From positions 6,076,001 through 6,140,000 of the forward strand of contig NZ_CP108464.1 of NCBI RefSeq assembly GCF_036226405.1: DNA of 64,000 nt, written 5' to 3'. The position numbers and the translations under genes were made by a program. This DNA comes from Streptomyces sp. NBC_01260 (lineage in GTDB: Bacteria; Actinomycetota; Actinomycetes; Streptomycetales; Streptomycetaceae). The notes beneath the pieces are model-generated. The model worked only from the letters and a program-made list of their open reading frames with translations. It had not been told where the DNA came from and made no database searches. Of the stretch, positions 16,989 through 24,183 are shown piece after piece (positions within the stretch are counted from its first letter, which is position 1; every line of letters starts with the position of its first letter).

Positions 16989-17176
16989 GATCTTTCGGGG
17001 GCTTACCGCGTTAGGCGGCGGAATGTCCCCCGGAAGTCCCTCAGACAGCGCTGAAAGTCCCTGAAAAGTCCCTGGGGCAGGTGGGTGGCGGGGGGTCCTC
17101 GGCATAGCGATTGCGACGCTCGTCGGAGTGTGACGTTGGCACTGTAGGACTTGCGGTGACTCCTGAGGAGGCGGGA

Positions 17177-18370
17177 TTACGCGGTCTCGGTGCTGGTCGT
17201 CGGATCGGTCCGCGTGGCCCATTCGGCGCGGGCTTCGGTGAGCCGAGAGTGCATCACACGCAGCTCATCCAACTGCCCGGCCACCGTTTGGATGAACTCG
17301 GCCAGCTGGTCCGGATCCATTGGGCGGGTGTACGTATCGGCGGCCACTTCGACCAGAACGTGCGGGGCCCGGTAGGCCGGGCTGACCGTCGAGTTCGGGC
17401 TCACGCCGAGGGTTGCGCAGAGCAGCGGCCAGGACTCGTACTCCTCGTAAGCCTCGCTGTATTCGGCGCTGGCCTCAGCGCCGTAGAGCTGGTGGTAGAC
17501 GTCGGCCGGGTGGCGATTGCGGTCCAGGTCGTCGGTGTGGGTATTCGAACACCAGGACGGGCAGGTGACGGTGTGCTGGGTGCCGTGCCTGTCGTCGTAC
17601 GTCCAACTGCGCTGGGGTGTTGCGCACACTCGGCTGGTCCTCCGCCTGGACATCAGACCTGCGAGTTGCGCACGCGCCGCCCACAGGTTCGTCAGGTGCA
17701 AGCTCATGTCGCTGATCAGTTCATCTACTTCTTCGAGGGGCAGCGTCGGCCAGCCACCGTCGGCGACGAAGTCCAGTCCGGGTGTCTCATCGTTGATCTG
17801 GGACAAGTGGAAGGCCATGATGCCGTTCCCGTGCTGGCCGGCATAGGAGCGGCGAGCGCCCATGGCGGTGAGCGGGCCGTGGTGGTAGTGCTCGTTCGGA
17901 TACTTGTGGTCCTCTGAGTCCCCTGTGCAGAAGGAGACGCCGCCGGGGCAGGAGGCAACGTCCGGGATACTTGGCTGCTCGCTGCTGGTGGTGGCGTCCA
18001 TCATGTCCGCGAGGGTCTCAAGGTCGTCGGCGAACTTGCGGAAGTCCTGAGCCTTCGCGCGGGCCTCGGCCGCGTCCGTATCCGTTTCGCCCAGACCGAT
18101 GACCGGCTGCGAATCGGAGAAGTCCAGCAGGCGCGCGTCAAGAAGTTCACGGCCGTCGTTGCCCATGACGACATGCCTGGCTCCGAGGTGTGCGTCGTGA
18201 ACACCGGCCTCAGTGCACCAGTCAGGATGGGCCGTGCACGGTTGCTGGCGGTCGTCTTCACGTCTGCCGCCGGGTGGGAGCGCCGAAGGGGTGCCAGCAG
18301 GATGGGAGGTCAGGGTGGTGAGGCTCTTGGTGACGGTACTGCCTGCGGTGGTCGCTACGGTGATGCTCAC
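17177..18370 (-). CDS. DUF6907-like protein with repeated C-P-x-W-C motif
   Basis: No known function. The 397-residue protein has a repeated module: CTAHPDWCTEAG near 45 and CPSWCSNTHTDDLDRN near 270, each followed by a H-rich and D/E-rich segment (GAQHG-like HYHHGPL, HPADVYHQLYG). Such short C-x3-5-C modules define DUF6907, common in Streptomyces plasmids and integrated elements. Helical stretches (LADMMDATTSSEQ, QLAEFIQTVAGQLDELRV) follow each module. The GTG start has GAGGAG 8 bp upstream. It is the first gene past rnpB. Confidence 0.75.
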   Translation of the reverse strand: MSITVATTAGSTVTKSLTTLTSHPAGTPSALPPGGRREDDRQQPCTAHPDWCTEAGVHDAHLGARHVVMGNDGRELLDARLLDFSDSQPVIGLGETDTDAAEARAKAQDFRKFADDLETLADMMDATTSSEQPSIPDVASCPGGVSFCTGDSEDHKYPNEHYHHGPLTAMGARRSYAGQHGNGIMAFHLSQINDETPGLDFVADGGWPTLPLEEVDELISDMSLHLTNLWAARAQLAGLMSRRRTSRVCATPQRSWTYDDRHGTQHTVTCPSWCSNTHTDDLDRNRHPADVYHQLYGAEASAEYSEAYEEYESWPLLCATLGVSPNSTVSPAYRAPHVLVEVAADTYTRPMDPDQLAEFIQTVAGQLDELRVMHSRLTEARAEWATRTDPTTSTETA

Positions 18371-18802
18371 GCTGATGCTCCTCGTCGCAGATCGAGCGGG
18401 TCGGAGGCTGCGCCTGGTGGGCGTAACAACTGCTGGTCTCGCGACCCGTGGTGCTTGGACCCCCGTTGTTGTTCAGCCTTGCTCAGTGGGAGCAACCCGT
18501 TCGCTGTTCGAACAGCACTGGCTCAGGGCTGGCCGCTCAGCGGTATACTCCGCGCTTTGCTGCCGGGTGGTGTTATTGGCAGCGCTTGAGGCGGGTTGTA
18601 CACCCGGTGAGCGATGGCACGGAATACTTGGATGACGGCTTTTCGTGCCCGCCGAACGGTGCGACGTGTCTTGCCGTTGCGGCCCTGGGCGGTATGCCGA
18701 GCATGTATTCCATGTCGAGATGTCCGCCGGAACGCTGCTCGGGCCCGTCTTCCCACACGATGAGGTCCCCGGGGACGATCAAGGGGGTCCAGCCTTGGGT
18801 TG
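18371..18802. other. 432-bp non-coding interval with a perfect palindrome
   Basis: No convincing gene is seen. It contains GCTGTTCGAACAGC (18503-18516), a perfect 14-bp palindrome, and a consensus-like TATACT (18544-18549) on the plus strand with no plus-strand gene behind it. A 69-codon minus-strand frame at 18573-18782 would need a TTG start without a ribosome-binding site. Confidence 0.4.
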
Positions 18803-19294
18803 TCAGAGCAGGTGCAGGTTAGGGGCCTGTGCTGCGCTCGCGTACTCAGGCAGTGCGACGACCGTGACGCCGGCGTCTTCAAGGGTCTCGACGCCATCGG
18901 CGCCGACGACGAACGTATCCGGTTCGCGCCAAGCGGTGACGACGCGGCGGAGGCCCACGTCGCGGATGAGCTGGGCGCAGGGGCGAGGTCGGGATGCCCG
19001 TCTGGCGCACGGCTCCAGGGAGCTGTAGATCGTGGCGGTCGCGAGCCGGGCGTCCTCGGCGGGGAGCTTGGCGAGGGCCCCTTCCTCGGCATGGTCGTGG
19101 GGATCGTTCTCGCGGGAGTAGCCGCGGGCGAGCTCGGTCCCGTCGGCCGCGACGACGACGGCCCCCACGCTGAAGGCGGTCTGCGAAGGTGGGCAGAGGG
19201 CGGCCAGCTCACAGGCGAGGGTGAGCCAGTTCCGGTCTGCGGTGTTGGGCTCGCGGCCGGTGCCGGGGGCGCCGGCTGAAGAGGTGGTGCTCAT
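18803..19294 (-). CDS. RibD-N-like cytidine/pyrimidine deaminase
   Basis: A zinc-dependent deaminase of 163 residues. The metal and proton-transfer site is H68-A-E70 (HAEEGAL), P95-C96 and C106 (SLEPCARR...RPCAQL), as in RibD deaminase domains and dCMP deaminases. FSVGAVVVAADG is the substrate-loop region. It overlaps the reductase-like gene by 4 bp (ATGA), so together they reproduce the two halves of RibD as separate chains. No other riboflavin genes are nearby, so the pair may act on a dedicated pyrimidine or be a resistance or signalling function. Confidence 0.85.
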   Translation of the reverse strand: MSTTSSAGAPGTGREPNTADRNWLTLACELAALCPPSQTAFSVGAVVVAADGTELARGYSRENDPHDHAEEGALAKLPAEDARLATATIYSSLEPCARRASRPRPCAQLIRDVGLRRVVTAWREPDTFVVGADGVETLEDAGVTVVALPEYASAAQAPNLHLL

Positions 19295-19989
19295 CGAGGC
19301 TCCGTGGAGGTGTCCTTGGGGGCGTACCTCAGGAGTACCACGTCACCGATCTGGTGGGTCTCCAGGAGCCGGAGGCGGGCGGCGGGGCCGCCAGGGTAGC
19401 TCGCGGAGCCGAGCATCCTTACCGCATCGAACTGGCCGACCAGGAGCGGGGCGATGACGAGTTGGAGTTCGTCGGCAAGAGCGGCTTGGAGGAGCTGTGT
19501 GTGAACGGTGCCACCCCCTTCGACCATGAGCCGCTTGACGGCGTACTCGTGGCCGAGGATGTCGAGCGCGGCCGGCCATACGGCCTCCTCGGGGACGCTC
19601 TGAACGGTAGCCAGGTCGCCGAGGTTGGCGCGAGCTTTCGTGGTGGCCTCGTGGCCCACGGCGAGGACGAGCTTGTCTCCGCCGTGGTGCCAGAACTTCC
19701 AGTCGGGATCAAGGTTGCCCGTTCCTGTGATGGTGACCTTCAGCGGGTACTCCGGCTGGCCAGCGGCGACCCGGGACGCCCTGCGTTCCGTCGAGTTGAC
19801 GAGGAGGCGGGGGTTGTCGGCGCGGAGTGTGCCGGCGCCGACAAGGATCGCGTCGACACTGGCTCGTACGGAGTCGACGCGTTCGAAGTCCTCCTTGTTG
19901 GAGAGCAGGAGCCGGTTCTCGCCCGGGCGGGTGTCGAGGTGGCCGTCGATCGATACAGCTGCGGACAGCAGGACGTACGGGCGGGGCAC
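19291..19989 (-). CDS. RibD C-terminal/dihydrofolate-reductase-like reductase
   Basis: A reductase of 232 residues of the RibD_C fold, expected to use NADPH on a ribosylamino-pyrimidine or related substrate. Typical elements are PYVLLSAAVSIDGHLDTR at the N-terminus, DAILVGAGTLRADNPRL, and LMVEGGGTVHTQLLQ near the C-terminus. The GTG start has GGAG 7 bp upstream. It lies 29 bp downstream of the XRE/TPR gene and is coupled to the deaminase, giving a regulator-reductase-deaminase operon. Confidence 0.88.
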   Translation of the reverse strand: MPRPYVLLSAAVSIDGHLDTRPGENRLLLSNKEDFERVDSVRASVDAILVGAGTLRADNPRLLVNSTERRASRVAAGQPEYPLKVTITGTGNLDPDWKFWHHGGDKLVLAVGHEATTKARANLGDLATVQSVPEEAVWPAALDILGHEYAVKRLMVEGGGTVHTQLLQAALADELQLVIAPLLVGQFDAVRMLGSASYPGGPAARLRLLETHQIGDVVLLRYAPKDTSTEPR

Positions 19990-20018
19990 GGTATCTCCAG
20001 GCGGTGTGCGCGGGTGAG

Positions 20019-21446
20019 TCAGGCGGGATGAAGAACGATGCGGTCGAGTGAGGCGCGGAACTCGGCGACGCCGTCCTCGCCGGTTGCGGGGGCCAGTGCC
20101 TGGTCGAGCCGGTCGAGCTGTCCGAAGATGCGCGCGGATCCGGTCTCGGCGGCGATCCCGACGGCCTGCCCGCCGATTCGGGCAGCGAGGGTCACGTTGC
20201 CTGTGCCAGCGTGGGCGCGTGCAGCGCGAGCGAGGTAAACGCCGCGGTCCCGGCGATATGTGGGCGGGAGTAATGCGAGGGCGCTGTCGAAGCCTGCTGC
20301 GGCCTGCGCATACTCGCCGAGTGCGGCGAGGGAGCGGGCTCGGGCGGTGCTGATGTACGCCGCATCGAGCCAGGAGCCCCAGACGCCATCGGAGCCCGCG
20401 CGAACGAGAAGAGTCAGCGCGGTCTCGTACGCCCTGTGGGCTTCGCCGCCTTCACCGAGTACGGCATGCGCGTGGGCCTCGTGCAGAACGGCGATGACTT
20501 CGAGACGGCTTCCGGGCCGGGCGGTGCGTCGGGCAGCTGCGGCGAGGCCGAGAGCGTCGACAGGATGACCGGTGTCGACGGCGAGCTGGGCCTTACGGCC
20601 GAGGATGTACGCGGTGAGATCGGTGTCGCCGGTGATGTGGGAAGCGTCCAGTGCTTTCGCAGTGTGGCCGTGGGCGGTGCGCTCGTCGCCGATGTCCTGG
20701 GCGAACCAGCCTGCCAGCTCTTCGTATCGCGTTTCCAGGGCGAGAAGCTTGATGGCGTCGGTGCCACGAGCGGCTCGGCGTCTTGTAGCAAGGGAGACGA
20801 GGTGTTGTTGCAGGGCGGGCAACACGTGCCGGGGGCCGATGAGGTTGTCGGTCTGGATCATGACCCGGCGGAGTTGCGCGAAGTGCTCGAAGGGAGACCC
20901 CATGTCGGCGAGTTCGGTGGCAGCCGCCGGCGTCGCGGCCGGCATGGCTGTCGCAGCCAGGCCGGCGATCCCTGATGCGAGAACAACGCGGCGGGGCACG
21001 GGCACGAAGAGGATCCTTCCATCGATGCGGGCGGGGACGACGACCGTGTCCGTGTCGTCTCCAAGCGAGCCTGCCCGCACGACCGTGTTCATGGCCAGGG
21101 TCTCCGGGGAGCTGGCTCCATGGCCCCGTGCGCTGGCCCCATGAGTCGCTGTCCCGGCTCTGGACACCGGGGCGGAGCAGTCCTGGGGAGCCTCGCGCTC
21201 CGCGCTGTCCCAGCCACGAACCAATGCACCGGCGGCATCGAGGATGTCGTCGAGAGTGATGGCCGCATGTTTCGGGACGGGACGTTCAGCGCGCTCGAAG
21301 CGCCCGAGATGTGAACGGTCGATCAACGCCCTGCGAGCCAGAGCCTGCTGCGACAGCAGACGGGCCTCGCGGAACTGGCGTAGCTCGTAACCCCAGCGGT
21401 GCCATGGGCCGGCGTCCGGAGTCAGCTCGTTCGGCTGCTGCCCCAC
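20019..21446 (-). CDS. XRE-family regulator with TPR-like C-terminal region
   Basis: A large regulator of 475 residues. The N-terminal helix-turn-helix (ELRQFREARLLSQQALARRA, then SHLGRFERAERPVP) is XRE-like. A linker of about 100 residues, including a hydrophobic stretch VVLASGIAGLAATAMPAA, leads to helical repeats from about 200 to 460 with TPR spacing (AHGHTAKALDASHITGDTDL, RAHAGTGNVTLAARIGGQA). The GTG start follows GGAGGAGG. This architecture is common in Streptomyces next to secondary-metabolite genes. It heads the operon with the RibD-like pair and faces the lanthipeptide genes. Confidence 0.85.
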   Translation of the reverse strand: MGQQPNELTPDAGPWHRWGYELRQFREARLLSQQALARRALIDRSHLGRFERAERPVPKHAAITLDDILDAAGALVRGWDSAEREAPQDCSAPVSRAGTATHGASARGHGASSPETLAMNTVVRAGSLGDDTDTVVVPARIDGRILFVPVPRRVVLASGIAGLAATAMPAATPAAATELADMGSPFEHFAQLRRVMIQTDNLIGPRHVLPALQQHLVSLATRRRAARGTDAIKLLALETRYEELAGWFAQDIGDERTAHGHTAKALDASHITGDTDLTAYILGRKAQLAVDTGHPVDALGLAAAARRTARPGSRLEVIAVLHEAHAHAVLGEGGEAHRAYETALTLLVRAGSDGVWGSWLDAAYISTARARSLAALGEYAQAAAGFDSALALLPPTYRRDRGVYLARAARAHAGTGNVTLAARIGGQAVGIAAETGSARIFGQLDRLDQALAPATGEDGVAEFRASLDRIVLHPA

Positions 21447-21736
21447 GCTTCCTCCTCCACCGTGGACTTTCGTTCACCCGCGGTCGATGTCAGCGACAGG
21501 GGCGGCTCTCCATGGGGCCTGCGGAGCCAGCGTGTGAGGCTCCATCCAGGGCCTGCCCACCGGGGTTCCGTACCGCTTTCATCGTCGGTACGAGCTGATC
21601 ACACGGTATCCGAACGGCGCCTGGCACGGACCTGATTCACGTCAGTAGCGAACGTAGTGGTCGGTCGGACCGAACGCATTGCGCAACCGTCGGATGAGCC
21701 CTGCGCGGGCTGAGCGCGATCTAGGGGAAGGCGACC

Positions 21737-22345
21737 ATGAAGACACGTAGAAGCCTGGGCGACATGATCGCCGTCTCCAGTCCACGGATCAGCCTGATGG
21801 GATCCCGGGACCGAACGGACACCGACACTGCTCGAACCCAGGAGTGGCACCGCAAACCCGCCCCGCTGGAGCGTCCGGCGCGCAGCGGCGAGCTCGTCCG
21901 GCTCCGTCAGCAGTTCCGTCGCGAGGCGACCGAAAGGTGCGACCGCCGCTCCGGTGATCGCCGTCTCCGGGTGTTGGCGTACAGCTTGGTGCTTAGCAGG
22001 AGTGCCAGGCCGGATGAGGACTGGAACACCCTCCAGACCGAGGCTGAGCAGCGTGGCTACGCAATGGGAGCGAGGTTTCACGACGTAGCCGTTCCCGTGA
22101 CCACGACGTGCCTCCCCAGCTCGGGTGCCGGCTGTGGCGTCTACACGCCGCCCTGGAAGCGCCCTGGCTGGGGGGAGGTCGAGCGACTGATCCGAGGCGG
22201 CTTCGCGGACGGCGTGATCGTCCTCGACCGGCACAACATCAGCTCCGATGACGACGAGTATCGCGCTGTGATCAAGGAGCTGGGTGAGCGGTACCAGGCA
22301 TTCATTCACCTCGTGATCCCCGAGGAGCTGTCCGGTCCGACTTGA
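21737..22345 (+). CDS. Resolvase-like protein lacking the catalytic serine motif
   Basis: A 202-residue protein. The C-terminal 130 residues resemble the N-terminal domain of serine recombinases: LRVLAYSLVLSRSARPDEDW, TLQTEAEQRGYAMG, and GGFADGVIVLDRHNISSDDD. The usual Y-x-R-V-S-x3-Q motif is replaced by YSLVLSRS, so the nucleophile and its Arg partner appear missing and the protein is probably not a recombinase. It is divergent from the XRE regulator and is followed by the DUF5999 and lanthipeptide genes. Function unknown. Confidence 0.6.
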   Translation: MKTRRSLGDMIAVSSPRISLMGSRDRTDTDTARTQEWHRKPAPLERPARSGELVRLRQQFRREATERCDRRSGDRRLRVLAYSLVLSRSARPDEDWNTLQTEAEQRGYAMGARFHDVAVPVTTTCLPSSGAGCGVYTPPWKRPGWGEVERLIRGGFADGVIVLDRHNISSDDDEYRAVIKELGERYQAFIHLVIPEELSGPT

Positions 22346-22852
22346 AGGCGACCGTTGCGGTGGATGGATGCGAAGGGCTGGGGCTGGAGACAGGCCAGCG
22401 CTCAGGTTCTCCTCGTCGTCACCGTGTTCGCAGTGCTCGTCACCGTCTCCCAATCCGCCTGATCGGAGGGCCGTTTTGACGTTCGAGGGATACACCAACC
22501 AGACAACACATTTCCTGCCGCTCCGTGAGGTGGGACTCGACCTTTGCATCGTGCCTGCAGGTGACCCGCAGGGCGCGGCATGACCGCGATCAATGAGACC
22601 TGCGCGTGCAGTGGTCATCTCACCCGGATCCCCGCTTCGTTGTCGAGTGGGGGGAGAGAGACCACTCACGCTCGAGGGCGACCGCACTGCCACCACCCTG
22701 GGGCGCTTCTACGGCTACAGCGAAGCAGCCATAGCGGCCTTCATGGGGCGGTGCCACAAGTCCCCCTCTTCGGCCGTGCCCGAACCGTGTTCCCCCACGG
22801 CACCGTAGCTGGCCGAAGAGGGCCCAACTTCCCACCCGAGAGGACGAGCACC
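22346..22852. other. 507-bp interval without a convincing gene
   Basis: Several short open frames exist on both strands but none has a ribosome-binding site together with protein-like composition. No strong hairpin is seen. It probably holds the promoter of the DUF5999 gene. Confidence 0.4.
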
Positions 22853-23056
22853 ATGTGTGCGCACAACCCGCCGTGCCCCACGGCCATGGCTCCCGACAGG
22901 GAGGCCGCGCGACCCGTCGCGCACCGCCCTGAGCAGGGCTGGAGCCTGCTGTGCAACGGAGTGCTTGTCTGCGAGGACACCGGAGAACTCCTCCCCGACG
23001 GCCGTGTCGTCGCCCCCCACCGGCCGCTCGCGCTCACGGTCGGAAGCGCGGCATGA
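22853..23056 (+). CDS. DUF5999 family small protein
   Basis: A 67-residue protein starting MCAHNPPCPTAMAPDREAAR and continuing with EQGWSLLCNGVLVCEDTGEL and LPDGRVVAPHRP, which I recognise as the DUF5999 pattern found in many Streptomyces accessory regions. It has a C-x3-P-C start that could bind metal. The ATG has GAGAGGA upstream. It overlaps the next gene by ATGA, so they are co-translated. Function unknown. Confidence 0.85.
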   Translation: MCAHNPPCPTAMAPDREAARPVAHRPEQGWSLLCNGVLVCEDTGELLPDGRVVAPHRPLALTVGSAA

Positions 23057-23706
23057 CGATCACCGCAGCCGACCTGGTCGTTCCGTACATCACCGCCCGT
23101 GAAGGCGAAGAGGCGGACTCCCTCCTCAACCTGAACGTACGCATCGGTCCTGACCGGCGCCCGCGGCTCGGGTACAAGGACGAGGCAGGGCCCGACCGAG
23201 ATCTCCGCGGCGTGCTGTGGGCCCGGTACTCCATGTCACTCGGCTTCGCGGGACAGCCCACCGGGAACCCGAGGTGGCGGCTGGTGCACCCGCTCCGCCA
23301 GCGCATCACGATGGCGCTCCTGCGCTGCCAGGTGTGCACGGTCCCGCTGAAGCGTAGCGACGGCATCCTCTTCGTAGAGACGGCCGACGACGGCGACGAC
23401 CACACCGGGCCGGTGAAGACCGCGCAGCCGCCGGTGTGTCTGGAGCACGCCCGGATGGCGGCCCGGCGGTGCCCCCGGCTCAGGGGCAAGGGACACGTCG
23501 CCCTGCTGGCCACGCGGTTCCCGCTCTACGGCGTCATCGGCACCCCGTACCAGTACACCGCCGACGGCATCCAACCCCTCGCCGCCTCGGATGCTCCCCT
23601 GCCCTACAACCACCCTCAGATCGGCTGGTTCCTCGCCTCTCAGCTCGTACGCGAGCTGCGGGACTACGAGGTCGTCAGCCTGGACGATGTTGTGCCCGCC
23701 GCATAG
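23053..23706 (+). CDS. Hypothetical protein with Cys pair, lanthipeptide-region associated
   Basis: A 217-residue soluble protein, not recognised. It has a single C-x2-C (LLRCQVCTVPL) followed about 35 residues later by PPVCLEHARMAARRCP, so four Cys/His ligands could form a zinc site. The sequence RWRLVHPLRQRITMALLRCQ resembles zinc-binding HNH-like or phage-encoded proteins, but no catalytic signature is clear. Coupled by ATGA to the DUF5999 gene and followed by a terminator just before the lanthipeptide precursor. Confidence 0.7.
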   Translation: MTITAADLVVPYITAREGEEADSLLNLNVRIGPDRRPRLGYKDEAGPDRDLRGVLWARYSMSLGFAGQPTGNPRWRLVHPLRQRITMALLRCQVCTVPLKRSDGILFVETADDGDDHTGPVKTAQPPVCLEHARMAARRCPRLRGKGHVALLATRFPLYGVIGTPYQYTADGIQPLAASDAPLPYNHPQIGWFLASQLVRELRDYEVVSLDDVVPAA

Positions 23707-23712
23707 ACGGCT

Positions 23713-23749
23713 GCTCGACGGTCCTGGGCAAAGGACCGGACCGTCGAGC
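23713..23749 (+). terminator. Hairpin terminator before the lanthipeptide precursor
   Basis: GCTCGACGGTCC and GGACCGTCGAGC form a 12-bp stem around a 13-nt loop, 7 bp after the upstream gene. It separates the DUF5999 pair from the precursor gene, which should therefore have its own promoter in 23750-23894. Confidence 0.7.
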
Positions 23750-23894
23750 GGCACCCCAGAGCTTCCCGGCCCGACCATCGGACCGGGATGGCCAGAACCT
23801 GAACCCATGGCGCAGCCCCGTCGCTACGCCACGGTCCTCAGTGCGCTGGCAAGCACCACCTGTCCTACACACCAACGAATCACCTGGAGTTGTC

Positions 23895-24074
23895 ATGACG
23901 CGAATCGTCACCAAGAGCACCACCCAGGTCCAGGAGCCGACGGCCGGCGGCCAGTCGGACGGGTTCGACCTGAACGTCTCCCTCCTGGAGGTGTCCGACG
24001 CGGCCGGGCTGACCGTCCTGACCGACGACGGGTGCGGCAGCTCCTGCGGTGCCTGCGTCACCTTCACCGACTGA
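23895..24074 (+). CDS. FxLD-family lanthipeptide precursor
   Basis: A 59-residue RiPP precursor. The leader carries the family's F-x-L-D/N box as F24-D-L-N27 (GFDLNVSLLEV). The C-terminal core ends LTDDGCGSSCGACVTFTD with three cysteines (C47, C51, C54) and candidate dehydration sites T40, T43, S49, S50, T56 and T58. LanB should dehydrate Ser/Thr and LanC should close thioether rings. D45-G46 is a natural site for aspartimide or isoaspartate chemistry by the PIMT-like partner. The ATG follows TGGAG. The cleavage site is not evident, and no dedicated protease or exporter gene is seen. Confidence 0.92.
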   Translation: MTRIVTKSTTQVQEPTAGGQSDGFDLNVSLLEVSDAAGLTVLTDDGCGSSCGACVTFTD

Positions 24075-24110
24075 CCCTGACCGTCTGAACCCGTCATCAG
24101 GTCATGAACC

Positions 24111-24154
24111 GCGGTCGGTGCTGTCGCGCTACTCGGCGCGTCGGCTCCGACCGC
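24111..24154 (+). terminator. Possible attenuator between precursor and lanB
   Basis: GCGGTCGG (24111-24118) and CCGACCGC (24147-24154) can pair around an internal region that is itself partly self-complementary. A weak read-through hairpin here would keep precursor mRNA in excess over the enzymes, as is common in lanthipeptide operons. The stem is only 8 bp. Confidence 0.4.
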
Positions 24155-24183
24155 CCCTCCAGACGCACGAAGGGACACGTCAC

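Noticed and set aside
18573-18782. Possible 69-residue protein behind the deaminase gene
   Set aside because: It needs a TTG start with no ribosome-binding site and has no recognisable motif. Not reported as a gene.
22593-22835. Short open frames in the interval before the DUF5999 gene
   Set aside because: They overlap one another on both strands, have no ribosome-binding sites and show no motif.
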